From Symbiodinium natans (taxonomy: Eukaryota > Sar > Dinophyceae > Suessiales > Symbiodiniaceae), in assembly GCA_905221605.1 (NCBI GenBank), contig CAJNDS010000297.1, forward strand, positions 1 to 12,500: a DNA stretch of 12,500 nt. Reading direction: 5' to 3'. This document shows positions 1 through 6,272 of the stretch, one piece after another (position 1 is the stretch's first letter; the number at the start of each line of letters is the position of its first letter). The notes under the pieces were generated by a model. It did no database searches. It was not told the origin of the DNA and was given only the letters and a program-made list of their open reading frames with translations. Both the position numbers and the translations under genes were made by a program.

Positions 1-17
1 GGGGGGGGGGGGGGGGG
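1..17 (+). repeat. Poly-G run (17 G) at window edge
   Basis: An uninterrupted run of 17 G opens the window. Other long G runs occur at 3769-3788, 10109-10120, 11310-11320 and 11710-11726, so long poly-G appears to be a property of this DNA. A contig-edge or sequencing artefact is still possible for this one. Confidence 0.9.
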
Positions 18-64
18 ATTCTTGTTCAGGAGGAAGGAGCGATTGTTGCGGTGAAGGTTTGGGG

Positions 65-126
65 CTTAGACGGTCACTTCTCGAGGTTATGGTCCCTTAG
101 ACGGTCACTTCTCGAGGTTATGGTCC
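65..126 (+). repeat. 31-bp tandem duplication, two identical copies
   Basis: The unit beginning CTTAGACGGTCACTTC at 65-95 is repeated exactly at 96-126. Identity of the two copies implies a recent duplication or gene conversion. An open frame of 77 codons (51-284) runs through it and ends inside telomeric repeat, so I do not regard it as coding. Confidence 0.95.
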
Positions 127-263
127 TTTGGGGGGTTCTTATGATCCGGAACGGTTTTCTAAGGTACCCAAGAAGCAGTCTAGAGAAGCTCCGGTATGCT
201 CAGTTATCGGCAAAGGATCCCCCAAATCAGAGCACTGATTACGGGCCATTTTGGGTGCTAATT

Positions 264-380
264 ACCCTAAACCCTAAACCCTAAACCCTAAACCCTAAAC
301 CCTAAACCCTAAACCCTAAACCCTAAACCCTAAACCCTAAACCCTAAACCCTAAACCCTAAACCCTAAACCCTAAACCCT
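264..380 (-). repeat. Interstitial telomeric array, about 17 units CCCTAAA
   Basis: A perfect CCCTAAA array of 117 bp, the longest uninterrupted canonical tract in the window. It has unique DNA on both sides, so it is not the end of a chromosome as presented. It faces the TTTAGGG array at 492-568 across a 111-bp spacer. Confidence 0.97.
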
Positions 381-491
381 ACCCCAGCTGCGTTGCTGTG
401 AAGAGAGAAGATCGAGGCCGCCAGCGCCGTCCTCGGCGAGGGTCTGGGAGGCCGGCCTCGCCTCAGAGCTCTGAAGGGCTTTTTGAGGGGG
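381..491. other. 111-bp GC-rich block capped on both sides by telomeric repeat
   Basis: The block lies between a CCCTAAA array on its left and a TTTAGGG array on its right, the polarity seen at the two ends of a linear chromosome. It contains a 12-bp palindrome GAGGCCGGCCTC near 449-460 and no gene. Confidence 0.8.
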
Positions 492-568
492 TTTAGGGTT
501 TAGGGTTTAGGGTTTAGGGTTTAGGGTTTAGGGTTTAGGGTTTAGGGTTTAGGGTTTAGGGTTTAGGG
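492..568 (+). repeat. Interstitial telomeric array, 11 units TTTAGGG
   Basis: Eleven perfect TTTAGGG units in opposite orientation to the array at 264-380. Both edges are sharp against unique sequence. Confidence 0.97.
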
Positions 569-865
569 TGCGGAGCTTCAAAGGACTTCTGGTTGTATAA
601 GGAGGGCAATATTCCCTGTGGATAAAATTTGTTGGCTCAAGGATGGCCAGTACAAGCTGGTGTCATACTGAAAAGGTAGAACCTTGGTGTGAGGGGTTTG
701 GCTCTAAGGGTGCGAATCCTGTTCCCCCTAACTCCCCTCCTGGGTTTCTCTTTGTCCGTGTTCTTTGGTGTATTGCTGGTTGGTCTGGGGAATATAAATT
801 TAGGGTGATTGTTGGGGTTGATTTCCTGGTTTCCTTTCCCCCTTTGGTTGCCCCCCGTATAGGAA
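569..865. other. About 300 bp without recognisable features
   Basis: Unique sequence. An 80-codon frame (643-885) runs into degenerate telomeric repeat and shows no domain. No foldback or RNA gene is visible. Confidence 0.6.
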
Positions 866-898
866 TTAGGGGTTTAGGGGTTTAGGGATTTAGGGTTT
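866..898 (+). repeat. Degenerate telomeric tract (TTTAGGG with extra G)
   Basis: Four to five units including TTTAGGGG and ATTTAGGG variants. It directly precedes the FB-B relative that starts near 901. Confidence 0.85.
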
Positions 899-900
899 CT

Positions 901-1016
901 CAACCCAAAAACAACGGTATTCTTCCCTTATAAGTCGAAGATAGGGATTATTCTTCTTCCCCCCCCCCAAAAAAAAAAGCGTTGATTATTCTTGGGTGGT
1001 TCCTAAGCAAGTAGTC
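901..1016 (+). mobile_element. FB-B foldback element, diverged copy with C10A10 insert
   Basis: The right part (GGTTCCTAAGCAAGTAGT) matches the terminal repeat of the FB-B copies at 9990 and 11583. The inner block CTTATAAG, followed by ATAGGGATTATTCTTC, aligns with the reverse complement of 11583-11671. A C10 run followed by A10 (959-978) interrupts the homology. The left terminal repeat is missing and the copy abuts degenerate TTTAGGG. It has no coding capacity. I infer a non-autonomous element. Confidence 0.65.
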
Positions 1017-1333
1017 GGAAGGGGTTAGGGTTGAGGCTTCGGGCTTCGGGTGGCCTACAGTCGGGGGGAGGGGATGCAAAAGGGCTTATGCTAGGGTTAC
1101 CTTAGCCCAACACCTACTCTGTTGGCAGGAATTCCCAAGAATCCTATACGGGGATATGTTTCTCGAAGAGCCTACCAAAAGGCGGGAACCCACAAAACAG
1201 GCCGGGGTTTTTGGGCTCTTAAGGTAGCTCGCGAGGTTACAAGGGGCTCAAAGGCTCTGGGCCCTGAAGCAGCTCAGATTCGGTTTGCAGGGACAGGGAC
1301 TAAAGGAGGCACCCACTGACCATATAGGGGTGG
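1017..1333. other. Unique DNA with a short CTTCGGG variant repeat
   Basis: Near 1036-1050 the unit CTTCGGG occurs twice, preceded by GGGTTAGGGTT; this looks like decayed or variant telomeric repeat. The rest contains a 65-codon frame (1122-1319) with no recognisable product. Confidence 0.5.
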
Positions 1334-1556
1334 CATCAAACAGGGTTTATATTTCCGACATTGGTGAGTGTATTATAAGGTTCTTTTGTAATATGGGTGT
1401 CAAAATGATGATCCCTTTTTGGGGTACCCTAAACATGAGGGGCCGTATGATAATAGGGATCCAAAAAGAGACCATAATTTTGACAACCACCCGTATTGGT
1501 GAGTGCATATAAAGGTGTCGTATTGGGGGTACAAGGAATATAAACCGTACTTCATG
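1334..1556 (+). mobile_element. FB-D foldback element carrying a nested FB-E foldback
   Basis: The ends CATCAAACAGGGTTTATA and, in reverse complement, CATGAAGTACGGTTTATA form terminal inverted repeats matching about 18 of 22 positions. The interior contains GGTGAGTG followed by ATATAAAG-like sequence twice, as does the shorter copy at 4674-4798. The extra length relative to that 125-bp copy is explained by the foldback at 1395-1492 lying between the two internal repeats. There is no credible reading frame. Confidence 0.75.
1395..1492. mobile_element. FB-E foldback nested in FB-D
   Basis: The arms at 1399-1422 and 1461-1484 (starting GTCAAAAT, ending CTTTTTGG) match at about 21 of 24 positions as inverted repeats, with GGGTG/CACCC extending outward. 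The 4674 copy of FB-D lacks this segment, so it is a likely insertion. The loop contains ACCCTAAAC, a telomere-like stretch. Confidence 0.7.
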
Positions 1557-1597
1557 AAGCTATGTAGCACATACGATGTACAATGTATGCATATAAG

Positions 1598-1655
1598 TTG
1601 GGATGTTCCCCCTTATGCTAACAGCTCGTAATAGGGATTGTAGTAGCCCCTCCCT
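1598..1655 (+). mobile_element. FB-A foldback element, left half only
   Basis: It starts with the family's terminal repeat TTGGGATGTTCCCCC, and its interior resembles the left half of the intact copy at 8774-8877. The right half and right terminal repeat are absent; a C-rich tandem duplication begins where homology ends. Confidence 0.8.
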
Positions 1656-1776
1656 CTTCTACCCCCAAATAGAAGGGACTCCCCCCTTAAAGGGACCCCA
1701 AAAAGGTACCCCCCCCCCCTCTTCTACCCCCAAATAGAAGAGACTCCCCTTAAAGGGACCCCAAAAAGGGTACCCC
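1654..1776 (+). repeat. 65-bp C-rich tandem duplication
   Basis: The segment starting CTCTTCTACCCCCAAATAG at 1654 repeats from 1719 (period 65). Each copy carries CTTCT/AGAAG arms and then TTAAAGGGACCCCAAAAAGG and GTACCCC. The copies differ mainly in C-run length (11 C in the first). It directly replaces the missing half of the FB-A copy to its left. Confidence 0.9.
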
Positions 1777-1880
1777 GTATGCCTATTTTCGTACATGCCC
1801 CTTCAAGGGATCGTGCCCCAAAAGTCCTGAGAATGTGGGTTTGAGGGTGGAGGCCTTCGACAGGTTGCTGACAGACCTTC

Positions 1881-1915
1881 AACCCCAAACCCTAAACCCT
1901 ACACCCTAAACCCTA
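1881..1915 (-). repeat. Interstitial telomeric tract, about 5 units with variants
   Basis: CCCTAAA units with an AACCCC variant at the start and a CCCTACA variant in the middle. Confidence 0.9.
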
Positions 1916-2250
1916 TTTTCAGGTCTTATGGGCGGCATGATGAGCGGCATCATTGGCGACTCGGCCAGCACTTGTGGTGAACAACGAGAGAGGAAAAGTT
2001 GGTCAGTTGCGGCCGCGAGAATTGTTTTAAGAATAGCGCATTCGGGATCGAAGCCCCGAGGACGTGTTCCGGCGTGCAGCTGGGCCGCTCGAAAATGTAA
2101 TGCGGGGTTGCGTCGAGCTACTTGCCGCCGCGAGCTGCTAGAACTTTCGAGCCTGAAATTTCAGAGAATGCTTGGAGCAGAGACACAGACATTCAGAAGT
2201 AGAATCCTCAATCCGGACACCGTCTTCAGTTCGAACCCTTAAATGAAGGA
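1916..2250. other. Unique DNA, no supported gene
   Basis: A 104-codon frame (1928-2242, plus strand) rich in Arg, Ala and Ser lies here. I see no domain, signal peptide or membrane segment, and its length is within chance expectation for a window of this size. GTTCGAACC at 2230-2238 resembles a tRNA B box, but no cloverleaf can be drawn around it. Confidence 0.5.
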
Positions 2251-2426
2251 TCGGTCAAGAGATGACAAAAGCCTTGCATTTGGGCCTGTCGCGGGTTGCA
2301 AAGCCAAAAAACAAGGCTTCTGACCTCGGGCTCGGGACACACAGGCTCTGTCCAGTGATGCCGAAAGACTTGCTTTTCGACCCGTATGTAGCCGACTGCG
2401 ACGCCAAAAGCAGGGCTTTTGTCATC
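2251..2426. mobile_element. FB-I foldback element (GATGACAAAAGCC ends)
   Basis: GATGACAAAAGCC at 2261-2273 is inverted at 2414-2426 (GGCTTTTGTCATC). Weaker inverted similarity continues inward through TTTGG, GTCGC and AAGC-rich segments. The leader TCGGTCAAGA before the left arm recurs at 2468 and 2572. Small overlapping frames on both strands arise from the symmetry and are not credible genes. Confidence 0.65.
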
Positions 2427-2467
2427 GGGAGTGCAGAGGGGAGAGGGGGCGGGGAGCACGTACACGG

Positions 2468-2489
2468 TCGGTCAAGAGATGACAAAAGC
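2468..2489 (+). repeat. FB-I terminal repeat, solo copy
   Basis: Exact repeat of the 22-bp leader plus end found at 2251-2272 (TCGGTCAAGAGATGACAAAA followed by GC). The sequence after it diverges and leads into a CA microsatellite. Confidence 0.85.
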
Positions 2490-2520
2490 TGTGTTATCAA
2501 GCCTCTGGCCGGCTGAGGTT

Positions 2521-2566
2521 ACGCACACACACACACACGTGCGCACACACACACACACAAACACAA
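2521..2566 (+). repeat. CA/GC dinucleotide microsatellite
   Basis: Two (AC)n runs separated by ACGTGCGC, ending in ACAAACACAAAA. The 73-codon minus-strand frame across it (VCVC repeats) is microsatellite translation. Confidence 0.95.
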
Positions 2567-2571
2567 AAGGG

Positions 2572-2650
2572 TCGGTCAAGATGACAAAGGCGATTCTTTC
2601 AGCCCGTAGCCGGCCGCGAAGCCAAAACAAGGCTTCGTCGTCGGGCCCTT
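2572..2650 (+). mobile_element. FB-I half element
   Basis: It begins TCGGTCAAGATGACAAAGGC, two bases shorter than the copies at 2251 and 2468. It continues into GCGAAGCCAAAACAAGGCTT, closely matching 2299-2319. No right arm is present, so this looks like the left half of an FB-I element. Confidence 0.65.
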
Positions 2651-2860
2651 TCGTGCAGGCTTGCTTGACATCTACGAACTGGCCCGCCCACACCAGGGTA
2701 CCCTAAGTTTCTCAGCGAAAAAGATCGCCCAAAATCCCCGGGTATGAAACGGTTTCTTATGCAGGGGCTGCGCTGTGCACACTCTTCAAGGGCAGACAAC
2801 CTTCCGGTGGCTCAGGCGCAAAGAAAGCGCCAGAGCCGCTGAACCCCACCATATGCAAGT
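2651..2860. other. Unique DNA
   Basis: No repeat, RNA or credible reading frame seen; a GGTACCC site at 2697 is the only link to neighbouring C-rich repeats. Confidence 0.5.
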
Positions 2861-2996
2861 TACAGGGTTCTTAGAGAGAGGGGTTCATGGAAGGTAGGTA
2901 CCTAGGGAGCCTTAGGGAGTAGTAGGGAGTCTTAGGGAACCTTGGGTTACATTACCCCCCCCCCTTGAACCGCCCTCAACTTAAGAACTCTGTAAG
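2861..2996 (+). mobile_element. FB-C foldback element, full length
   Basis: The ends TTACAG...CTGTAA lead into imperfect inverted repeats (left TTACAGGGTTCTTAGAGAG; right, reversed, TTACAGAGTTCTTAAGTTGAG). The core contains GGTTCATGG, GTAGGTACCTAGGGA, tandem CTTAGGGAG-like motifs, GGGTTACATTA and a C10 run. The same motifs in the same order occur in reverse complement at 10083-10194. Confidence 0.75.
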
Positions 2997-3922
2997 CCAG
3001 AGTGGCTCTTGACCGGTGTTGGAGTTGGTTCTATGATGTTCAAGGACAGAAGCTGGACGGGACATAAAGAATTTGCCTTTTAGCACATGAGAATAGGGGC
3101 GTATGATTTCTCAAAGTTGAACACGAAAACTTCCCAAGCAATGGCAGGGCCACTGTTGTCAGGAAACTCAACAGATCCTAGACAGTGGACTGAACACCCA
3201 AGTCCCCGACCCGCCGAAGTTCCAAGACAGCAGTATGTCTGAGGCGGCATGGAATCCGAGCCCAAGCGAGCGAGGATGATGCTCTGCAGCAAAATGAGGG
3301 GAATCAGGTTCCGCATGAACCTTTTTGGGGTTGGTTTTCTCTGACACCCTTTGGGGCATACATCTGAGAAAAAGCAGCCTCGGCAACACCCTGCGGGCTC
3401 GGATGTCGCCATGAATATTGCGGTTCATATCATGGCCCTAAACGCTATCTGCTATCTCATTTGGCACCACAGCACGTTGTTCCCAACATAGGGGCAGAGG
3501 GACACACCAAGATGAGATGGGCTGGGTGTTGAGGACCCTCATTTAAACAAGGGTTCAGTCTCGTGAAGATGGGATTGAGACGCAACCAGGATGCTAGGAT
3601 GCTTCATAGCTCGTTTCTTGGGTTGTGGGCTTCAGGACTCGTCGGAGATTTTTTGGAGGCTTTTGGAAGGCTGAATGCAGAAAGAAAGGGCAACCCTGTC
3701 ATTCTCCCAGGGTACTGGAGGCGGGGGGGGGAGGCGGACTGAACAGCTTGAGGCAATTTCGTGAAATTGGGGGGGGGGGGGGGGGGGGCTCTTTTCTTCG
3801 AATGGGTTTTCGGCGTGATGCGGGCTGCAGCCTGCGTAATAATACCCCTTTGGGCGGGCGGCGGGGGCAGTCTACATGTGAGCTACAGTGAGGTAATAGG
3901 GAGCCCGCGGGCGTGCTAGAAT
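2997..3922. other. 926 bp without a supported gene
   Basis: The longest repeat-poor stretch of the window. The longest open frame of the window, 110 codons on the minus strand (3080-3412), lies here. It has a short hydrophobic stretch near residues 35-48 but no recognised domain, and several such frames are expected by chance. The right end (3721-3870) is G-rich. Confidence 0.55.
3722..3788 (+). repeat. Poly-G runs including G20
   Basis: A G9 run near 3723-3731 and an unbroken run of 20 G at 3769-3788, the longest in the window. A G-rich stretch (GGGCGGGCGGCGGGGGC) follows near 3853-3869. These can form G-quadruplex structures on the plus strand; the structure is inferred. Confidence 0.9.
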
Positions 3923-3951
3923 TAAACCCTAAACCCTAAACCCTAAACCCT
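3923..3951 (-). repeat. Interstitial telomeric tract, 4 units CCCTAAA
   Basis: Four canonical units, followed after 39 bp of unique sequence by an oppositely oriented TTTAGGG tract. Confidence 0.95.
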
Positions 3952-3990
3952 CGGCTCCTGTGTTGGAGATGTTCGCATGTATCGTTGATG

Positions 3991-4010
3991 CTAGGGTTTA
4001 GGGTTTAAGG
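3991..4010 (+). repeat. Short telomeric tract, left arm of inverted repeat
   Basis: TAGGGTTTAGGGTTTAAGG at 3992-4010 is the exact reverse complement of 4043-4061, including the non-canonical TTTAAGG at the inner edge. Confidence 0.93.
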
Positions 4011-4042
4011 CGACGCAGCCTTGCTGTTCCTAGTTTTCCAGA

Positions 4043-4073
4043 CCTTAAACCCTAAACCCTAAACCCTAAACCC
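4043..4073 (-). repeat. Telomeric tract, right arm of inverted repeat
   Basis: It starts CCTTAAACCC and continues as canonical CCCTAAA for about four units. Its first 19 bp pair perfectly with 3992-4010 across a 32-nt loop. Confidence 0.93.
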
Positions 4074-4406
4074 ACTGGACCTCACATGGCCCTGAAGCCT
4101 GCACTGAGGTACTGAAACCTGGTGATTTGCATTTCTTCTTGACGAACTTGCCAGTCTGACCCATCATCCTAGCAGACTAGACTCGGCTAGGAAGGCTCTG
4201 ACCTATTTTCATACATATATACATACACGCACATATGCATGTGTATGTACATATCTGGTAGCATATGTATTGTGAAGAACATGCATGTAGCACCCTAAGA
4301 CTGGCAGCTCCTACCGATTTCAAAGTCGGCTCGATGACTTTGCAGCACGCCCAAAACCATGAACCCGAGAAGTGCAGGGAGAACGCCCTTCCACTCCGGC
4401 GCCCCT
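4074..4406. other. Unique DNA with an AT-rich CATA/TACA repeat
   Basis: No gene seen. The region 4208-4275 is a degenerate CATA/TACA repeat described separately. CCGATTTCAAAGTCGG near 4315-4330 is a small hairpin. Confidence 0.5.
4208..4275. repeat. Degenerate CATA/TACA microsatellite with hairpin
   Basis: Alternating purine-pyrimidine, AT-rich stretch. TACATACAC and GTGTATGTA form 9-bp inverted arms around GCACATATGCAT, giving a good hairpin. Confidence 0.8.
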
Positions 4407-4427
4407 TTTAGGGTTTAGAGTTTAGGA
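4407..4427 (+). repeat. Short decayed telomeric tract
   Basis: TTTAGGGTTTAGAGTTTAGG, about three units with one substitution. Confidence 0.85.
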
Positions 4428-4442
4428 TAAGCACAGCACCTT

Positions 4443-4486
4443 CCATGCATCCGGAAGCCAGTAGCCTCGCAATGACCATGCATCCA
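4443..4486 (+). repeat. Short direct repeat CCATGCATCC
   Basis: The 10-mer occurs at 4443-4452 and 4477-4486. It may be chance or a remnant of a larger duplication. Confidence 0.5.
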
Positions 4487-4555
4487 AAACGCCCGGCCGA
4501 AAAAGGTGTCCATGGGAGAAAAGCTTGAAGAAATCGAATGCAGGGCCATGTCTCG

Positions 4556-4582
4556 TTAGGGTTTAGGGTTTAGGGTTTAGGG
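4556..4582 (+). repeat. Interstitial telomeric tract, about 4 units TTTAGGG
   Basis: Begins TTAGGG and continues as perfect TTTAGGG. Confidence 0.95.
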
Positions 4583-4673
4583 TGCAGGGGTGTGCATGCC
4601 AAGTAGGGTGTATCTCTCTTGTTGTCGCTGTTCCCCCCAAACGCTGAAACCTAAAGAACACTGAACCCCAAAC

Positions 4674-4798
4674 CATATGAAGCAGGGTTTGTATGATTGT
4701 TCTGGGTGAGTGTATATAAAGTTCCTTTTTAAAATTGGTGAGTGTATAAATTGGGTGTCCTTTTGGGGATACAAGAAATATATACCCTACTTCATATG
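4674..4798 (+). mobile_element. FB-D foldback element, short intact copy
   Basis: The ends CATATGAAGCAGGGTTTGTA and reversed CATATGAAGTAGGGTATATA match at 17 of 20 positions. The interior holds GGTGAGTGTATA twice (near 4705 and 4737) and GGGGATACAAGAAATATA, all shared with 1334-1556. The CATATG ends are palindromic, so a TA target duplication cannot be told apart from element sequence. A 65-codon minus-strand frame across it is not credible. Confidence 0.8.
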
Positions 4799-4869
4799 AC
4801 GGGTGACAAACAACCCCTTAGCCCTGTTGTGTGCCTCGCGTGGCTTGTCCGAGCGTGAGCGATTACAAG

Positions 4870-4909
4870 CCCCAAACCCAAAAACCCTAACCCTAGACCC
4901 TTAACCCTC
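4870..4909 (-). repeat. Decayed telomeric tract
   Basis: CCCAAA, CCCTAA, CCCTAGA and CCCTTAA units in a row: recognisable CCCTAAA derivatives with substitutions and length changes. Confidence 0.8.
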
Positions 4910-4990
4910 AGCCGTGCATCTTACCGTCAGCCTAGGCGGGTGGCAGCAACAACCCTCAACCTTGTGCTCCCTCAAAGAGCTATGTTTTGG

Positions 4991-5055
4991 GCAGTGGTTA
5001 ATAGGGATGAAAGTACCCCCCACTATAATCCCTACTAAGGACTGTCAGTATAAGG
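4991..5055 (+). mobile_element. FB-A foldback element, right terminal repeat lost at telomeric junction
   Basis: GCAGTGGTTAATAGGGATG, the block AGTACCCCCCACTATAATCC and CTACTAAGGACTG align with the interior of FB-A at 8774-8877, and GTAAGTATAAGG with the copy at 10343. Where the family continues GGGGGAACATCCCAA, this copy switches after AAGG directly to CCCTAAA repeat at 5056. The left terminal repeat is also not recognisable. Confidence 0.75.
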
Positions 5056-5083
5056 ACCCTAAACCCTAAACCCTAAACCCTAA
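5056..5083 (-). repeat. Telomeric tract starting at broken FB-A end
   Basis: Four CCCTAAA units, the last decayed to CCCTAATCCC, starting exactly where the FB-A terminal repeat should continue. Confidence 0.93.
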
Positions 5084-5157
5084 TCCCCAGCTATGGCGTT
5101 CATCCCCAAGGGTCTTTAAGCGGAAGCCAAGGGCCCGTCTAGTGCCACCCTTTCCAA

Positions 5158-5311
5158 GGGGTTTAGGGCTCAAGGTTTGGGGTTCCGGGTCGAGGGTATA
5201 GGGTTGAAGGTCTAAGGCTTGCGCGGCTCACGTCCGTTTCGCTGTTTAGGGGCCTAGGAGGCCTCCGGCAGGCACTTTAGGGCTGTTTAAGGGTCTTAGG
5301 GTTTGGTTAGG
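5158..5311 (+). repeat. Strongly decayed TTTAGGG-like region
   Basis: Repeated GGGTTTAGG-like words (GGGGTTTAGGGCTC, GTTTGGGGTTCCGGG, AGGGTATAGGGTT, TTAAGGGTCTTAGGG) spread over 150 bp suggest an old G-strand telomeric tract or several small ones. The phase is lost. Confidence 0.5.
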
Positions 5312-5925
5312 GCAGGGCGGATTGCAAACATGGGGCGCTCGCACCGATGGCTTCTTACGTGGGATGCAGATGCAAAGTCCAGCATGTCAGATTCAGCCTT
5401 ATTCTGTAGAGTTTCAGGCTTTATCAGACGAGTTGAAAGGTTTGGGGCTTAGGATTTTGCATGCTGGGAACCACCATCTCATAGATTTCTGCCGCATGTG
5501 CCGGACAACTCTTCTGGAAGCGCCCCCACGTTGCTGAACCACCTCCTCGAAACGCTTCCCAAATTCCGGTCGTTGCCAACCTTGGAGGTGAAAAACACAC
5601 CCCTCAAGATTGGGTTTAAGGTTCACTAGGCCCACTGACAGCCGCCATGGGTGGATCCGGCACGGGCTCGGGGAAAGGTGTGAGGCCCTTTGGGGGCGGG
5701 GGGTGGGGGGTGAGGTTACGCTAAACATCCCTACACCTTATAAGGTGTTAGCATTTGCTCGGCTCTCCCTCAGAACATCTTGGGTTTCCTGTTTCAAGTG
5801 GAGGGTGAATTAGGGGGTTTGAGTGGGGAGGTACTGATGCGCATCTCTGATTGCCGGACCTGCATCCGCGCACATTCCACAAGAGTCACAAGAGCAAGCG
5901 TTCCCCAACCATGCACACTGCAATA
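5312..5925. other. 614 bp without a supported gene
   Basis: It contains a 71-codon plus frame (5322-5537), a 104-codon minus frame (5414-5728) and a 67-codon plus frame (5610-5813). They overlap each other on opposite strands and none shows a domain. A G-rich stretch at 5692-5710 (G5-C-G6-T-G6) is a candidate G-quadruplex. Confidence 0.5.
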
Positions 5926-5953
5926 CTGATGGTGATGATGATGATGAAGATGA
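5926..5953 (+). repeat. GAT trinucleotide microsatellite
   Basis: ACTGATGGTGATGATGATGATGAAGATGA; the FB-F element is inserted at its right edge. Confidence 0.9.
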
Positions 5954-6062
5954 CCCAAAGAGCCCAATATCCCTTAAGTGAGGAATGCACCTTAAATCAT
6001 ATCAAGGATCCCCATATGATTTAAGGAATATTCCTTAGTTAAGCAATATTGGGCTCTTTGGG
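5954..6062. mobile_element. FB-F foldback element with 5-bp target duplication
   Basis: The terminal arms CCCAAAGAGCCCAATAT and ATATTGGGCTCTTTGGG are perfect inverted repeats of 17 bp. A second inner pair, CCTTAAATCATAT and ATATGATTTAAGG, flanks the loop, so nearly the whole 109 bp can fold on itself. GATGA flanks both sides (5949-5953 and 6063-6067), a candidate target duplication, although the left copy sits in a GAT repeat. There is no coding capacity. Confidence 0.85.
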
Positions 6063-6127
6063 GATGAGGATGATGGCCATGGAGCTTGTTTTGTCCAATT
6101 TTGCGTGCCTTGCTCAACTTCCTGCAA

Positions 6128-6272
6128 CCCTCAACCCCTAAAACCCTGAGATCTTAACCCGAAGCCCGAAGCCCGAAACCCTAAACCCTAAAGCCTAAAG
6201 CCTAATCCCTAAACCCTAAACCCTAAACGCTAAACCCTAAACCCTAAACCCTGAACCCTAAACCCTAAACCC
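6128..6272 (-). repeat. Long telomeric tract with CCCGAAG and CCTAAAG variants
   Basis: The left part has CCCGAAG twice and CCTAAAG-like units. The right part (about 6200-6272) is mostly canonical CCCTAAA with single-base variants (CGCTAAA, CCCTGAA). The variants are clustered, not scattered. Confidence 0.93.

Noticed and set aside
264-380. True chromosome end
   Set aside because: Unique DNA lies on both sides and many further tracts of both polarities follow, so this is interstitial as given.
627-645. Relict dinoflagellate spliced-leader (TTGGCTCAAG)
   Set aside because: Only ten bases match, with no further leader sequence upstream and no gene downstream; chance is adequate. It cannot be used to assign the organism.
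2165-2240. Possible tRNA (GTTCGAACC like a B box)
   Set aside because: No matching A box, acceptor stem or anticodon arm can be drawn. The similar words at 709 and 7830 fail in the same way.
1928-2242. 104-codon plus-strand frame
   Set aside because: Low-complexity Arg/Ala/Ser-rich translation with no domain; within chance length.
3080-3412. Longest open frame, 110 codons, minus strand
   Set aside because: No recognisable domain and no supporting context. From stop-codon density alone, several open frames of this length are expected by chance in 12.5 kb over six frames.
5414-5728. 104-codon minus-strand frame
   Set aside because: Overlaps two plus-strand frames of similar quality; none has a domain, so none can be preferred.
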